Part shown: piece after piece, positions 1 through 9,179 of the stretch
How positions within the stretch are numbered: the first letter of the stretch is position 1
Layout of the letters: each line of letters begins with the position of its first letter
DNA from: F1-60-MAGs104 sp964355975
GTDB lineage: Bacteria; Planctomycetota; Phycisphaerae; Phycisphaerales; SM1A02
Length of the DNA: 40,972 nucleotides
Direction of reading: 5' to 3'
Assembly (NCBI GenBank): GCA_964355975.1
Contig: CAYHFW010000021.1
Span: forward strand, 1 to 40,972
Notes under the pieces: model-generated
Told to the model about the DNA's origin: nothing
Database searches by the model: none
What the model saw: the letters and a program-made list of their open reading frames with translations, nothing else
Position numbers and translations under genes: made by a program

Positions 1-666
1 TGCCTTTGGTTTGTAGAGCCGGACTGCAGCTCGAACGATGACATAACCAGAGTTCGCGCCGGGGACGTTCCCCTTCACGATGAGTAAGTTCTTTTCAACA
101 TCAATGCTGATGACGTCGAGGCTTCGCATGGTGCAGCGCTCATTGCCGAGGCGACCAGGCATCTTCTTGCCCTTCTTGATCTTTGCGCCGTGACCACGAT
201 CGGTTCCGTGGCTTCCGATCGAACCGGGCGATCGATGCTTGCGCTCAACACCGTGGGATGCGCAGAGTCCTTTGAAGCGGTACGCCTTCATGACTCCAGC
301 GAAACCCTTTCCTTTGCTCGTGCCGATCACATCGACGAACTTCACCTTCTCGAAGGTGGATGCGTCAATGGTCTGTCCGAGGGTGAATGCTTCTGCTTCG
401 GCATCGCTGTCGAGACGAATCTCGCGGTGCATGCGCTTGGAAGTCACTCCAGCCTTTGCGTCGTGACCGATGACGGGCATCGAGCTGCGGCGTGGATTCA
501 CATCTTCGTACGCAATTTGAATTGCGCTGTAGCCGTCGATTGCCATGGTCTTGACTTGCGTCACAAAGCAAGGACCTGCAGAGATGACTGTGACTGGAAT
601 GTTGCGACCATCGTCGAGAAACCAACGAGTCATTCCGATTTTTCGACCAATGATGGCGTTTTTCAT
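1..666 (-). CDS. rplC: 50S ribosomal protein L3, partial (3' end beyond window)
   Basis: Large-subunit ribosomal protein L3, which binds 23S rRNA and starts 50S assembly. The minus-strand frame opens with MKNAIIGRKIGMTRWF at 666 and stays open to base 1, giving 222 codons. The typical L3 central region is visible (GTSKGKGFAGVMKAYRFKG, then a basic SHGTDRGHGAKIKKGKKMPG segment). The C-terminus is cut by the contig edge. The start lies 18 nt after the rpsJ stop with a GGAG-type ribosome binding site, so the two are co-transcribed as in the standard S10 operon (rpsJ-rplC-...). The identification is from directly recognisable family sequence. Confidence 0.97.
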   Translation of the reverse strand, partial: MKNAIIGRKIGMTRWFLDDGRNIPVTVISAGPCFVTQVKTMAIDGYSAIQIAYEDVNPRRSSMPVIGHDAKAGVTSKRMHREIRLDSDAEAEAFTLGQTIDASTFEKVKFVDVIGTSKGKGFAGVMKAYRFKGLCASHGVERKHRSPGSIGSHGTDRGHGAKIKKGKKMPGRLGNERCTMRSLDVISIDVEKNLLIVKGNVPGANSGYVIVRAAVRLYKPKA

Positions 667-684
667 TTCAGTGGCTCCGCGCAA

Positions 685-990
685 TTAGGCTTTGATCTTG
701 ACGAACACACCAGCGGGAACGACGAGACGATTGAGAGCGTCAACAGTCTTCGAGTTCGGGTCGCTGATATCGATGATGCGCTTGTGCGTGCGAATCTCGA
801 ACTGTTCGCGACTTTTCTTGTCGATGAACGGCGATCGATTGACGGTGTAAATCTCGCGGCGCGTTGGCAACGGGACTGGTCCCGCAACACGTGCGCCACT
901 GATCTTTGTTTGCTCAACGATTTCACGGGCGCTCGCATCGAGCACCTGATGGTCGTACGCTTCGAGTCTTATGCGAATAGTTCCGTTCAT
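685..990 (-). CDS. rpsJ: 30S ribosomal protein S10
   Basis: Ribosomal protein S10 (NusE), a 30S head protein that also takes part in transcription antitermination with NusB. The 101-residue product has the usual family length. Family hallmarks are IRIRLEAYDHQVLD at the N-terminus, GPVPLPTRREIYTVNRSPF in the middle, and EIRTHKRIIDI near the C-terminus. A longer upstream frame exists, but the family start MNGTIRIRLEAYD at 990 is clear, and the promoter elements lie inside the would-be extension. It is first in the S10 operon, with rplC 18 nt downstream, and is divergent from the secreted hypothetical gene at 1064. Confidence 0.97.
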   Translation of the reverse strand: MNGTIRIRLEAYDHQVLDASAREIVEQTKISGARVAGPVPLPTRREIYTVNRSPFIDKKSREQFEIRTHKRIIDISDPNSKTVDALNRLVVPAGVFVKIKA

Positions 991-1022
991 AGTGTGCGCC
1001 CGTGATATGGGGCGAATCGGCG

Positions 1023-1050
1023 ATACTAGCGACTCAACGAAAACTGTCAA
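1023..1050 (-). promoter_or_regulatory. Sigma-70-type promoter of the rpsJ operon
   Basis: On the minus strand a perfect -35 TTGACA (1045-1050) is followed after 16 nt by a -10 TAGTAT (1023-1028). Transcription should start near 1015, leaving a leader of about 25 nt before rpsJ. This is the best consensus promoter I see in the window, as expected for a ribosomal protein operon. Confidence 0.75.
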
Positions 1051-1063
1051 CTCGAATGAAAGA

Positions 1064-2704
1064 ATGGGGACAAGCCGTGCGCGACTCTCAGGCATGGGGG
1101 CATGCATCGTCGCGTTGGGATTGACAATCGGACTCATGGCGAGCGATCTGGGTGCTGCTGCAAATCAGGATGGCGCGAGCCCGCCTGCGAAATCGTCCAA
1201 TAATAACGGTGATTCTAAGCAGAATACGCCACCAACGAGGAAGACGATCGGTCCGAGCTCGCCCGCAAAGAAAACGTCGCCCACTCCACCGGCGAAACCC
1301 GCCCCCTCGACAATTCCCGCTGCGACCAAAGTTGCGCCGCCGACGGCACCTCCTGTCGCAGCGCCATCCAAGGTCGCAGTCCAGCCCAAGGCAGTGCCAA
1401 GCGATCTCGATGCAGATTTCATGGCGCTCGAGTCGCTGGGAATTCGATTCCAGCCGCCCAAAGGTGCGATTTTGACCAAGCCGGTGACGGGTGCGATGCC
1501 GATTTACACCATCGACGATTCGCTCTCAACTCCGCGTTACCACATGCAAGTGCAGACGCTGGTCTCGTCGCTCGCTGAACCAACACCGCAAGCGCAGGTC
1601 AGTGATTATCTCGATTCGATGCAGAAAAAGGGGCAGAAATTCACCGTTCTCGCGAATCAACCGTGGCTGCATCCACACGTGCCAGGGCATCTGCTCTTCA
1701 CATCGACTGACCTCGGTGAAAGTGTCATCGCGATTCAGGGATGGCTCGTGCTTCAAACGGGACCATTCGAGTTTGTCGTACTGAGTGTGCTCGCGGCGGG
1801 AAGTGATTTTGCTGCGATTCGGCCCATTCTTGAGGCGAGTTTTGCGACGATTCAACTGGACGACCTCGCACAAACTGCAGCGGAACGATTCGCGCGATTA
1901 CGCCGCGGATATGAGTTGATTCAGACGATCACGCAAGAGAAACTCAAAGGAGTCTGCGGTTCAGAACCGCGCCTCTACCGCGTCTGGCAAGCCGATGACA
2001 AAGGGCGTGAACAAGAGATTGGGTACTACCGAGTGGCGGTGCACGCAGGAACCATGAGTGATGCTTCGAGCGAAACCGCGCTGAAAACAAGCGATAATCC
2101 AACCGGAATCTTGGTGATGGTGCAAGGACGGACGATCATCGATGCGGCGACAGGCAGATTTGCCGATACCGAGGCGCGATTCTGGTCTTCATGGGATCGC
2201 GCGAGCGAAGCGTGGACGAGCCGGGTGACCGAGCGTGGCGGAAAACTCGCGGAGCGTTCAATCGCGCAGACAGGTCTTCGTTCTCCGCGAGGGTTGGGGA
2301 ATCCACGGCAGAATCTTGTCGTGATCAATGCCAACGCGCAGTCTCGCACGCGCGACGAAAAACAGTGGACCGTCCCCACGGGCATCTATCTCTCGCAGGC
2401 TGAAACCCTCGTGCTTGGCGAGTTGCTTCCGCATGAGGGCAAGGCGAGTGTTGAGTTTGCGTACTACGCATTCGATCAGCGCTCGATGCAGATGCCGCAG
2501 CGCGTCGAAACGTGGGCCCCGGCGAATGATGGGCAGTGGAGATTGATCACACAACCTGGTCTTGATGAACCTGCGGACATCACGATGCATGACGCGCACG
2601 GGCGCAGAGTGCGTCGGACAGAGCCTGACGGCGTGATCACAGAACTCTGTTTACCTCGGCAATTACAGCAGATTTGGGCAGAGAAGCGTCTGCCGACACA
2701 GTGA
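1064..2704 (+). CDS. Secreted hypothetical protein with Pro/Ala/Lys-rich linker
   Basis: Function not recognised. I place the start at 1064 (MGTSRARLSG), because the longer frame reaches back into rpsJ and because this start gives a basic N-terminus followed by a hydrophobic stretch (GACIVALGLTIGLMASDLGAAA), a likely signal peptide. Residues of about 35-120 are a low-complexity linker rich in P, A, K and S. The rest is a globular domain of roughly 420 residues with no catalytic motif I can name; its middle (LGIRFQPPKGA..., VVLSVLAAGSDFAAIRPILEASF) is reminiscent of secreted protein-quality or stress proteins but not diagnostic. Its stop overlaps the start of the lipoprotein gene (TGATG), so the two are probably translated together. 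The product probably acts in the periplasm or outside the cell. Confidence 0.75.
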   Translation: MGTSRARLSGMGACIVALGLTIGLMASDLGAAANQDGASPPAKSSNNNGDSKQNTPPTRKTIGPSSPAKKTSPTPPAKPAPSTIPAATKVAPPTAPPVAAPSKVAVQPKAVPSDLDADFMALESLGIRFQPPKGAILTKPVTGAMPIYTIDDSLSTPRYHMQVQTLVSSLAEPTPQAQVSDYLDSMQKKGQKFTVLANQPWLHPHVPGHLLFTSTDLGESVIAIQGWLVLQTGPFEFVVLSVLAAGSDFAAIRPILEASFATIQLDDLAQTAAERFARLRRGYELIQTITQEKLKGVCGSEPRLYRVWQADDKGREQEIGYYRVAVHAGTMSDASSETALKTSDNPTGILVMVQGRTIIDAATGRFADTEARFWSSWDRASEAWTSRVTERGGKLAERSIAQTGLRSPRGLGNPRQNLVVINANAQSRTRDEKQWTVPTGIYLSQAETLVLGELLPHEGKASVEFAYYAFDQRSMQMPQRVETWAPANDGQWRLITQPGLDEPADITMHDAHGRRVRRTEPDGVITELCLPRQLQQIWAEKRLPTQ

Positions 2705-3477
2705 TGAGTTTGCGTTCGATCGCTCGTGTGTGCGGCGCGGTGGCGCTCAGTGTGGGATGCGCCGTTGGATGCGCGACCAGACCCGACCGCGTGCACTGCG
2801 CGCCGGTTATTTTCTGTGCGTTGCCAGCGCCCGACGCATCGATCGAACTCGACGCGTCAGATTGCATGCAGCCAATCGACTCGACTTGGGAGTGGCAACG
2901 CGTCGACGAGAGTGGCCGCGCGACGGGTGAGCCACGCATCACGACGCACGTTGAGGCGACGACGCTGCACGGCGCATCCCTCACCGCGAATGACATCAGC
3001 GGCGACAGTGAGTTTCTCGCGCGCGGCGCGGGGGGCGAACTCACATTGTGTGCCGTGAATTCGCCCAGCGACCACGTTCGGACGTTTTTCATTCCCCCGC
3101 TTGCTGTCCACATGCCACGAAGAGCATCGAGCGAAATTTTCGAATCAGCCTGCGAAATGCGGGTCGACTGGATCGATGGGCGTGGCGAACGCGACGCTGG
3201 CCGCGGCGAACGCTCGGTGCGAACCCTCGGCAATGCGCGTGTGACGACCCCGCACGGGCTGTTCGACGCACTCGCGGTCGAGAGTTCGTTTCAAGCATCT
3301 TTGCGGGTCGCCAAGGTGCGCCGCGTTGTGACGACATGGACCTCTCCACACGTTGGATGCATCGCACAAACATGGGATGAACGGGTGACCGTGATGGGAG
3401 TGACGATCTCACGCGACTCTGGAACGGCCGTGCGCGTTTCGCCGATTTGTGCAGCGCCTGCCCCACCACTCCCCTAG
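2704..3477 (+). CDS. Putative lipoprotein of unknown function
   Basis: The product is 257 residues with an N-terminal signal (MSLRSIARVCGAVALSVG) ending in two possible lipoboxes, SVGC and AVGC, so it is probably lipid-anchored. No known domain is recognised. The body looks like a beta-rich domain holding a basic segment (GRGERDAGRGERSVRTLGN) and a WTSPHVGCIAQTW stretch near the C-terminus. The start is chosen at 2704 because it gives the signal peptide and overlaps the stop of the preceding secreted gene by one base, which suggests translational coupling. The two proteins may work together in the envelope; that is inference from the overlap only. Confidence 0.7.
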   Translation: MSLRSIARVCGAVALSVGCAVGCATRPDRVHCAPVIFCALPAPDASIELDASDCMQPIDSTWEWQRVDESGRATGEPRITTHVEATTLHGASLTANDISGDSEFLARGAGGELTLCAVNSPSDHVRTFFIPPLAVHMPRRASSEIFESACEMRVDWIDGRGERDAGRGERSVRTLGNARVTTPHGLFDALAVESSFQASLRVAKVRRVVTTWTSPHVGCIAQTWDERVTVMGVTISRDSGTAVRVSPICAAPAPPLP

Positions 3478-3492
3478 AGTGTGCGCACGATC

Positions 3493-4272
3493 ATGGCGCC
3501 CGCTCCATCCATTCTCGTTGCGATTCCCGCGCACAATGAAGAGCAATCGGTTGACCGTGTGCTTCCGCGTGTCTTGCAATCGAACCTGCCAGTCTTGGTC
3601 GTCGACGATGGATCGACCGATTCGACTGCCGCGCGCGCCGCGCGGTGGCCAGTGCAACTCGTGCGCAACGCGCGCAATGTTGGGTACGGACGTGTGATGC
3701 AGGACATCCTCGCTTGGTCGGCGATGCGCAACTTCGATTGGGTGATCACGATGGACTGCGATGAGCAGCACGAACCAGAGTTCTTGCCAGAATTCGTGCG
3801 AGCGATTCAGCGCGATGACGCAGATGTCATCTCAGGCAGTCGCTACCTGCGCAGTCACAAGAATGATCAGGATGCCCCCGCTGACCGCAGCGAAATCAAC
3901 CGCGTTTTAACTGCAGAGATCAATGAACAACTCGAAGGGGCGTTTGCAATTGCGCTCACAGATTCGTTCTGCGGATTCAAGGCATATCGAACGCGCGCAT
4001 GCGATGCACTTCGTCTCGACGCCAATGGGTACGAGTTTCCGATGCAGTTCTGGGTTCAGGCGGCGGCGAATCGCCTGCGCGTGCGCGAGATTGCTGTTCC
4101 GCGAATCTATCTCGATGCCACCCGTTCATTCGGCGATGGACTCGATGATCCAACACGTCGGCTGCAGGTCTACCGCGACACATTGCACCGAGAGTTGCGT
4201 CGATGCCAAGGTCGCTTGACGTATCTGCAGCGTGCAGCGTGTGCATGCGCCCTCTGCACTCCCCTGTCCTAA
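3493..4272 (+). CDS. Glycosyltransferase family 2 protein
   Basis: A GT-A fold glycosyltransferase of family 2, of the dolichol-phosphate-mannose/undecaprenyl-phosphate-sugar synthase kind. Motifs are VAIPAHNEEQSVDRVLP at the N-terminus, VVDDGSTDST for nucleotide-sugar binding, and the DXD-like DCDEQHEPE for metal. The 259-residue product lacks C-terminal transmembrane helices, so it is cytosolic or peripherally bound. The start at ATG 3493 is preferred to GTG 3481, since it begins just before the first beta strand. It follows the lipoprotein gene by 15 nt and precedes the GHQ-motif gene by 4 nt, so the run from 1064 to 5707 is probably one transcript. The sugar donor and acceptor cannot be read from the sequence. 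Confidence 0.88.
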   Translation: MAPAPSILVAIPAHNEEQSVDRVLPRVLQSNLPVLVVDDGSTDSTAARAARWPVQLVRNARNVGYGRVMQDILAWSAMRNFDWVITMDCDEQHEPEFLPEFVRAIQRDDADVISGSRYLRSHKNDQDAPADRSEINRVLTAEINEQLEGAFAIALTDSFCGFKAYRTRACDALRLDANGYEFPMQFWVQAAANRLRVREIAVPRIYLDATRSFGDGLDDPTRRLQVYRDTLHRELRRCQGRLTYLQRAACACALCTPLS

Positions 4273-4276
4273 CGCA

Positions 4277-5707
4277 ATGAACCCCTCGGTGCAGAGTGGA
4301 CCCGACATCGATCCTGTGGCGATCACATTCGAGTTTGGCTCAGCGGATGACGACACGCACGGTGTGCACAGTGTGAGTGGTGCGGCTGCCACACTTCGGC
4401 GCGAGATGCGCGAATCGCTCGGGCTTCCTGCACACTTTCTCGCAGGCGCAGGTCACCAACCGATTCTCTGGCACGCTGGAATTCTCGCCAAATTTCTTGC
4501 CGCAGCTGGGATCGCACGCGCGCGCACGGGTCCCTCGAGCTGGGTTCACTTTCTCAGCGATCAAGATGCGATCGATCCATTCCGGATGGATGTGCCGGTG
4601 CGCGATGGCGCTCGAACCATTCGCCGCGCATCGATTCGCCTTGTCGCGAGCGATCCCGACCGGGCGCGCGATGCGGTTGCTGCGGCACGCCCAGCGCAGG
4701 GGGCGCGTGAGATTGACGCTGAGCAATTCGCATCACCCGAGGCGGTCGAAGCTTGCAACCGAGTGCGAACCGCGATCGACCAGACGCGCGGAGAGGCGAC
4801 TGCGGGCGTGCAACTTGCGCGTGTGATGCACGCCTGCGCTGCGCGGTGGCTGCCTGCACCATGCGCTGTCGTCACGAGCCATGCACTCATGTCGCCTTCG
4901 GCGGCGCAAGCGGTTGTCGAGCGCATCTTGCGCGATCCAGTTGCCAATGCGCAAGCCTTCAACGCCGCGCTGCAGAGTGACCCGCACGCCGCAAAACCGC
5001 TGCATATCGCGGGAGATTCGACTGAAGTTCCACTCTGGGGAGTCGCCGCAGATGGTCGGCGTGAGCGCATCGGAGCGAGCGAGGCGCGTCGACGGCTCGC
5101 GCAGGGTCGCATGCTGCTGCCGCGCGCATTCCTCGCCTCTGGGTTCATGCGCGTGATCTGCGACACATTCGTGCATGGGATCGGCGGAGCGCGCTACGAG
5201 CGTGTGGGCGAGGCCTGGTGGCGTACGTTCTTGGGGATCGAGTTGCCATCCTTCGCAACTGCATCTGCGACGCTCTTGCCGAGCCCAGCTGCGCTTGGGC
5301 TGCGTGCCGACGCCGCTGCGGCGAACTCTGTTGCATGGAGGAGTGCGTGGTGGGATCCGACTCGGCTTGACCGAAACATCGAGGGAGTGCCGCGGGTCGA
5401 CCGGGGTTTGATCGAACCCGTGCGCGCAGCGATGCTGGCTCGCATTGCAGAGGCGCCTCGGCGCAGTGCCGCGCGGCGTGACGGGTATCGAGCGCTCAGC
5501 GCATACATCGAGACCCTTCGCGTATCGCACCGCGGTGAACTTGAAGCACTTCACCGCTCGGAATCTCAACAGCGAACGGTGCGGTCAGAACACGCACTCT
5601 TGCGCGATCGCACGTGGCCGACTGTGCTGCTCGCCGACTCCGCCATCGATGAAATGGCGCAGGCAATCACAGCGCGAATCAGTGCACGTGGGCAGAAACC
5701 GGCTTGA
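4277..5707 (+). CDS. Conserved-looking hypothetical protein with GHQ motif (BshC-like N-terminus?)
   Basis: A soluble protein of 476 residues with no signal or membrane segment. The N-terminal third has GAGHQPILWHAGILAKF followed by WVHFLSDQDAIDPF, a layout that recalls the GHQ...P...K and FW...EDHD motifs of BshC-type enzymes (bacillithiol biosynthesis), though the similarity is weak. The middle has VICDTFVHGIGGARYERVG, which looks like a family signature (HGIGG..Y). The ATG at 4277 is only 4 nt after the glycosyltransferase stop. The last 29 nt overlap the convergent nuclease gene. I would not assign an activity; the motif reading is inference. Confidence 0.7.
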   Translation: MNPSVQSGPDIDPVAITFEFGSADDDTHGVHSVSGAAATLRREMRESLGLPAHFLAGAGHQPILWHAGILAKFLAAAGIARARTGPSSWVHFLSDQDAIDPFRMDVPVRDGARTIRRASIRLVASDPDRARDAVAAARPAQGAREIDAEQFASPEAVEACNRVRTAIDQTRGEATAGVQLARVMHACAARWLPAPCAVVTSHALMSPSAAQAVVERILRDPVANAQAFNAALQSDPHAAKPLHIAGDSTEVPLWGVAADGRRERIGASEARRRLAQGRMLLPRAFLASGFMRVICDTFVHGIGGARYERVGEAWWRTFLGIELPSFATASATLLPSPAALGLRADAAAANSVAWRSAWWDPTRLDRNIEGVPRVDRGLIEPVRAAMLARIAEAPRRSAARRDGYRALSAYIETLRVSHRGELEALHRSESQQRTVRSEHALLRDRTWPTVLLADSAIDEMAQAITARISARGQKPA

Positions 5708-6692
5708 GCGGATCAGGTCGGTACATGCGCGAATCGAGGCTCCAGACCCGTTCGGTGAAATCGGCGTTGCCAGAATGCAACCGATCGCGCGCGACAGCAT
5801 GAATCGCGATCGTGGTCTTGGCTTCAAGGTTGTCGAGCATCGCAATGAAAATCGCCTCTGGAGTCGAAGGCAATTTCGCCGCTCCGTGTTCAAGCGAACC
5901 ATGATGCGAGAGCAAGATGTGTTGAAGCACTGTGATCGTCTCATTTGAGAGGCGCAATCCACTTGTGCGCGCGGCAAGCGCTGCCTTGAGCTGCAACCAG
6001 ATCGCACCGCGCACAAGGTGACCGATGAGTTGGCCATCCATTGTGTAGTTGAAACCCTTCTCCCATTCGAGCTCGACGGTCTTTGCGAGGTCGTGCAAGA
6101 AAAGGCCTTGCAACACGATGTCGCGATTGAGTTGCGGATAGAGCGGCAACATCCGGTCAGCGAGGTGCAGCAACTGATGGGTGTGTTCGAGCAGTCCACC
6201 GATCCACGCATGGTGCACGTTGGTTGCTGCGGGTGCGTGACGGAAAGCAGCCATCATTGCCTCATCGCTGAGATATGCATCGGCAAGCGCACACATTCCG
6301 GGGTCACTCATCGAGTGCAGCAGAGTCTGCACCTCGGCGTACATCTGATCAATGTTTTTGTGTGTCGCAGGCAGCAGCGCAACGAGGTCTTGCACTGAGA
6401 CCTCAACCGCCTGAATGTGATCGAGGACGATCTGCAATTGACCGTTGTACATCTCGACGCGTCCATCCACATGCGCGTATCCAGTCGAGGTGACATCTGG
6501 CAGCATCGCTTCGTCGAAGGTCCACTTGCGCACTGCCGCCTCACCGCTTGCATCGCGGATGAGCGACTTGAAGTACGGCTTTCCGCCGCGCGTGACAGCT
6601 GTTTGCGGATTGACGAGGCTGTACACGCCGCTCAGAAATGCTCCAGGTTTGAGGTCGCGAATATTGATGTGCGGTTGTGTCGTCGTGGTCAT
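5679..6692 (-). CDS. YhaM-like 3'-5' exoribonuclease (OB-fold plus HD domain)
   Basis: The 337-residue product has the two-domain build of YhaM/CBF1-type nucleases. Residues of about 10-100 form an OB-fold nucleic-acid-binding domain (INIRDLKPGAFLSGVYSL, then YFKSLIRDASGEAAVRKW). Residues of about 155-310 form an HD domain with HHAWIGGLLEHTHQLL, GLFLHDLAKTVELEW and ILLSHHG, giving the metal ligands H, HD and H. Such enzymes trim RNA or single-stranded DNA from the 3' end in the cytosol. It is last in the minus-strand run lysS, transglutaminase, NAD(P)HX dehydratase, nuclease, starting 29 nt after the dehydratase stop. Its 3' end overlaps the convergent gene at 5707 by 29 nt. Confidence 0.9.
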   Translation of the reverse strand: MTTTTQPHINIRDLKPGAFLSGVYSLVNPQTAVTRGGKPYFKSLIRDASGEAAVRKWTFDEAMLPDVTSTGYAHVDGRVEMYNGQLQIVLDHIQAVEVSVQDLVALLPATHKNIDQMYAEVQTLLHSMSDPGMCALADAYLSDEAMMAAFRHAPAATNVHHAWIGGLLEHTHQLLHLADRMLPLYPQLNRDIVLQGLFLHDLAKTVELEWEKGFNYTMDGQLIGHLVRGAIWLQLKAALAARTSGLRLSNETITVLQHILLSHHGSLEHGAAKLPSTPEAIFIAMLDNLEAKTTIAIHAVARDRLHSGNADFTERVWSLDSRMYRPDPLKPVSAHVH

Positions 6693-6721
6693 CGAATAGG
6701 TTCCGTGTTGAAGCGGCGAGT

Positions 6722-7681
6722 CTAGCCAACCACCGCATTGCCACGCAGTGCGGCGAGCAGCGCAGGAATCTCATCGCAGAGTTCGGGAGCGAGCAGACCC
6801 GCATCTCCGACGCGTGCGCTCCATGCGCGTGCTGCGAGCCCGTGAAGTGCCACACCGAGTCGCGCACAGTCGAAGAGCGACAGAGCGCGCGGCGCGGGGT
6901 GAAACTGCGCGACCACCGATCCGATGACTCCCGCGAGTGCATCGCCGCTTCCGCCCGTTGCAAGTGCTGGCGTGCCGGCGTGCGCCGACCAGAGATGCAC
7001 ACCATCGCTGACAAATGTGCGCGCCCCCTTCAAGACGACGATGCATCCGACACGTTGCGCGAGGGCCTCTGCTGCCCGCCCTCGCTGCGACTCGTCGCTC
7101 GGCAAAACGGGATCAAGATCGAGAGAACGCGCGAGCCGTTCGTATTCGCCTGGATGTGGAGTCAAGATCACTGCACCATGGCGGATGTCTCTTGAAAAGT
7201 CGAGCGTGCGCGCGAGTGCATTGAGTGCATCGGCGTCGATGACGAGGGGGATGCGTGCGTGGCACAAGAGTCGCACGACAATCTGGTCGATCGCAGATCC
7301 GCCGCCGAGCGCTGGACCAACAACAACTGCACCGCACCGCTCAAGAATGGGATCGAGTATCTCGGCGACTGCGCTGGGGATAAGTTCGCCTTGTGCATCG
7401 ACTGGCAGCGCAACGCCCGTTGCGCTTTCGAGTGCGCCCAGCGCCGCAATCACGAGGGGTTCAGGGAGAGCGAGTTGCGCCAATCCGCAGCCAGTTCGCA
7501 GTGCAGCGCGCGCTGCGATCACTGGTCCGCCCAGCATCACGCGCGGAAGTTGAACGCATCCACCAAGAATGAGCACCGTTCCAAAGGTGCCCTTATGCCC
7601 CTGTTGATCGCGCGGTGGCAATTCTGGGCACGGCGGTGTCGCGTGACCGCAGACCCCATCGACAAGCAGGTCAATCGACAT
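6722..7681 (-). CDS. nnrD: ADP/ATP-dependent NAD(P)H-hydrate dehydratase
   Basis: Repairs hydrated NADH and NADPH (the S-epimer) using ADP or ATP; cytosolic, ribokinase-like fold (YjeF C-terminal domain, carbohydrate-kinase family). Seen in the sequence: HKGTFGTVLILGG near the N-terminus, LTPHPGEYERLA, and the nucleotide-binding GTPALATGGSGDALAGVIGS near the C-terminus. The length of 319 residues is more than the lone dehydratase domain, mainly through a short N-terminal extension. The epimerase (YjeF N-terminal) domain is absent, so NnrE must be elsewhere. The ATG at 7681 lies inside the end of the transglutaminase gene (11-nt overlap), which supports this start over a longer frame and indicates translational coupling. 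Confidence 0.92.
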   Translation of the reverse strand: MSIDLLVDGVCGHATPPCPELPPRDQQGHKGTFGTVLILGGCVQLPRVMLGGPVIAARAALRTGCGLAQLALPEPLVIAALGALESATGVALPVDAQGELIPSAVAEILDPILERCGAVVVGPALGGGSAIDQIVVRLLCHARIPLVIDADALNALARTLDFSRDIRHGAVILTPHPGEYERLARSLDLDPVLPSDESQRGRAAEALAQRVGCIVVLKGARTFVSDGVHLWSAHAGTPALATGGSGDALAGVIGSVVAQFHPAPRALSLFDCARLGVALHGLAARAWSARVGDAGLLAPELCDEIPALLAALRGNAVVG

Positions 7682-9179
7682 CAACGACCTCAATCTTGAT
7701 GTTGCCGATTGTTGTGAGCAATCCCGAAAAGTCGCTGTCGAGCTGCGCATCATCCTGCGCACTCGTCGCGATCAGCAGATGTCCAGGATGGAACCCCCGC
7801 CGATCAAGCGTTGCATCGAGATCGATCCAGCGGCCATCGATCTGCGCTTGAGTCCACATGTGCCAAGCGAATACTCCACGCTTTCCGGCAAACTCATCTG
7901 CGTACACAAGCCCACTCGCCACGCGCGATGGAATGCCCTGTGCGCGCAGCAATGCCGTGAGCAGAATCGCATGCTCTGAACAATCGCCTGCGCGCGATTG
8001 CACGACCGCGCTTGCGCCAGCGAAGGCGGTGGCGAGGTCTTTATGAATGATGAAACGCAAGACAAGTGCGCGCGTCGCCTCTGCACGCGCTGTTGCGGGT
8101 GAGGTGATGGAAAGATCGGCACTCGTGAGTGCGCGCAGTGCGAGCGCGTGCACTGCGGGGTCTGCTGCATCAATCAGGATCGTTGAAGCGAGGTAGCGGG
8201 CATCCGCGATTTCTTCTGTTGTGGCCGCTGAACTTCGCGAGACGTCAAGATCGACGAAAACTCCGCCCGCGGGGTTCGTCTCGACTTGCTGTGAAGCGCA
8301 ACTCGGCAACAGAACTGCTGTTCCATCGAGCGACTGCACCGCAAGGCGAGCGCGAGGCGCGGTCAACAACTTCGGCTGCGGTTGTGCGAGCGAGATGATG
8401 CTGCGGTCGATGACATCGAGCCCCCCTGCCGCAGCGCAACTTTTCGCTTCGCGCTCATTGCTTCGGCGCGCGACCATGTCGCCGATTGCCATCTTCGTGC
8501 GTGAGAGAATGAGCCGTCCGGCGCGGTCAATATCTTCGATCGTCTCCAACGGCACGGCACTATTTTTCGTTCTCCACTGCGTTGTTGTGCCATCCACCGC
8601 TGCTTCTGCCAGGCGCGTCGAAACAATATCGACGACGACCAATCCCGCTGCGGGATCGACGGTGCGATACTCGACGCGTGCTGCATTTCCGCGGCGCGCT
8701 GCGTCGAGCGCCTTCTCGACCTGCGCAGGGGTGAGCCACACTCCCGCCGGCAGTGGAATCTCGCGCGCTGTCGTTCGCCCAGCAGCGCGCTCATCGACGT
8801 CGATGTGATCCTTCATGAATCGGTAGGAAGTCTGCGACTCCTCGCTCGCCGAAGTTTGCTCGACTGTGCATGCGATGGGAGTGCCATCTGCTCGTTCATC
8901 GAATCGCCACCGCACCGCGATGGCGGTTTGCGATCCGGCACGCCCGACTGTCAGACGCATTTCATTCACGGTCTCGATGTGATCTGCACGAATGGCAACT
9001 GCTTCGTGCAGCCATCCGCACGGCACATCTGCGATCGAGATTGCGAACCAATCGTCGCGGGGCGATACAGCGACGGACGCCGTGGATGCGGCCGCTGGCG
9101 ATGCGGGTGCCTGCGCAATTGTCACGCTCGCGGCGGCGAACGCGAGAACAACTGCGCAAGCGCGTTCAACTCGCCACAT
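7671..9179 (-). CDS. Exported transglutaminase-like cysteine protease domain protein
   Basis: A signal peptide (MWRVERACAVVLAFAAASVTIAQA) leads a 502-residue exported protein. Residues of about 30-350 are a planctomycete-type N-terminal region of unknown role. Residues of about 360-470 are a transglutaminase-like domain with the full triad: Cys400 in RAGDCSEHAILLTALLRA, His440 in FAWHMWTQ, and Asp455 in WIDLDATL. Members of this superfamily act as peptidases or cross-linking enzymes; the substrate is unknown. The start overlaps the end of lysS by 14 nt and the stop overlaps nnrD by 11 nt, so it sits in a tight operon of housekeeping genes with no evident functional tie. Confidence 0.9.
   Translation of the reverse strand: MWRVERACAVVLAFAAASVTIAQAPASPAAASTASVAVSPRDDWFAISIADVPCGWLHEAVAIRADHIETVNEMRLTVGRAGSQTAIAVRWRFDERADGTPIACTVEQTSASEESQTSYRFMKDHIDVDERAAGRTTAREIPLPAGVWLTPAQVEKALDAARRGNAARVEYRTVDPAAGLVVVDIVSTRLAEAAVDGTTTQWRTKNSAVPLETIEDIDRAGRLILSRTKMAIGDMVARRSNEREAKSCAAAGGLDVIDRSIISLAQPQPKLLTAPRARLAVQSLDGTAVLLPSCASQQVETNPAGGVFVDLDVSRSSAATTEEIADARYLASTILIDAADPAVHALALRALTSADLSITSPATARAEATRALVLRFIIHKDLATAFAGASAVVQSRAGDCSEHAILLTALLRAQGIPSRVASGLVYADEFAGKRGVFAWHMWTQAQIDGRWIDLDATLDRRGFHPGHLLIATSAQDDAQLDSDFSGLLTTIGNIKIEVVDVD

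Noticed and set aside
190..1005. 271-codon plus-strand open frame
   Set aside because: Antisense to rplC and rpsJ, which are certain; composition is that of a shadow frame.
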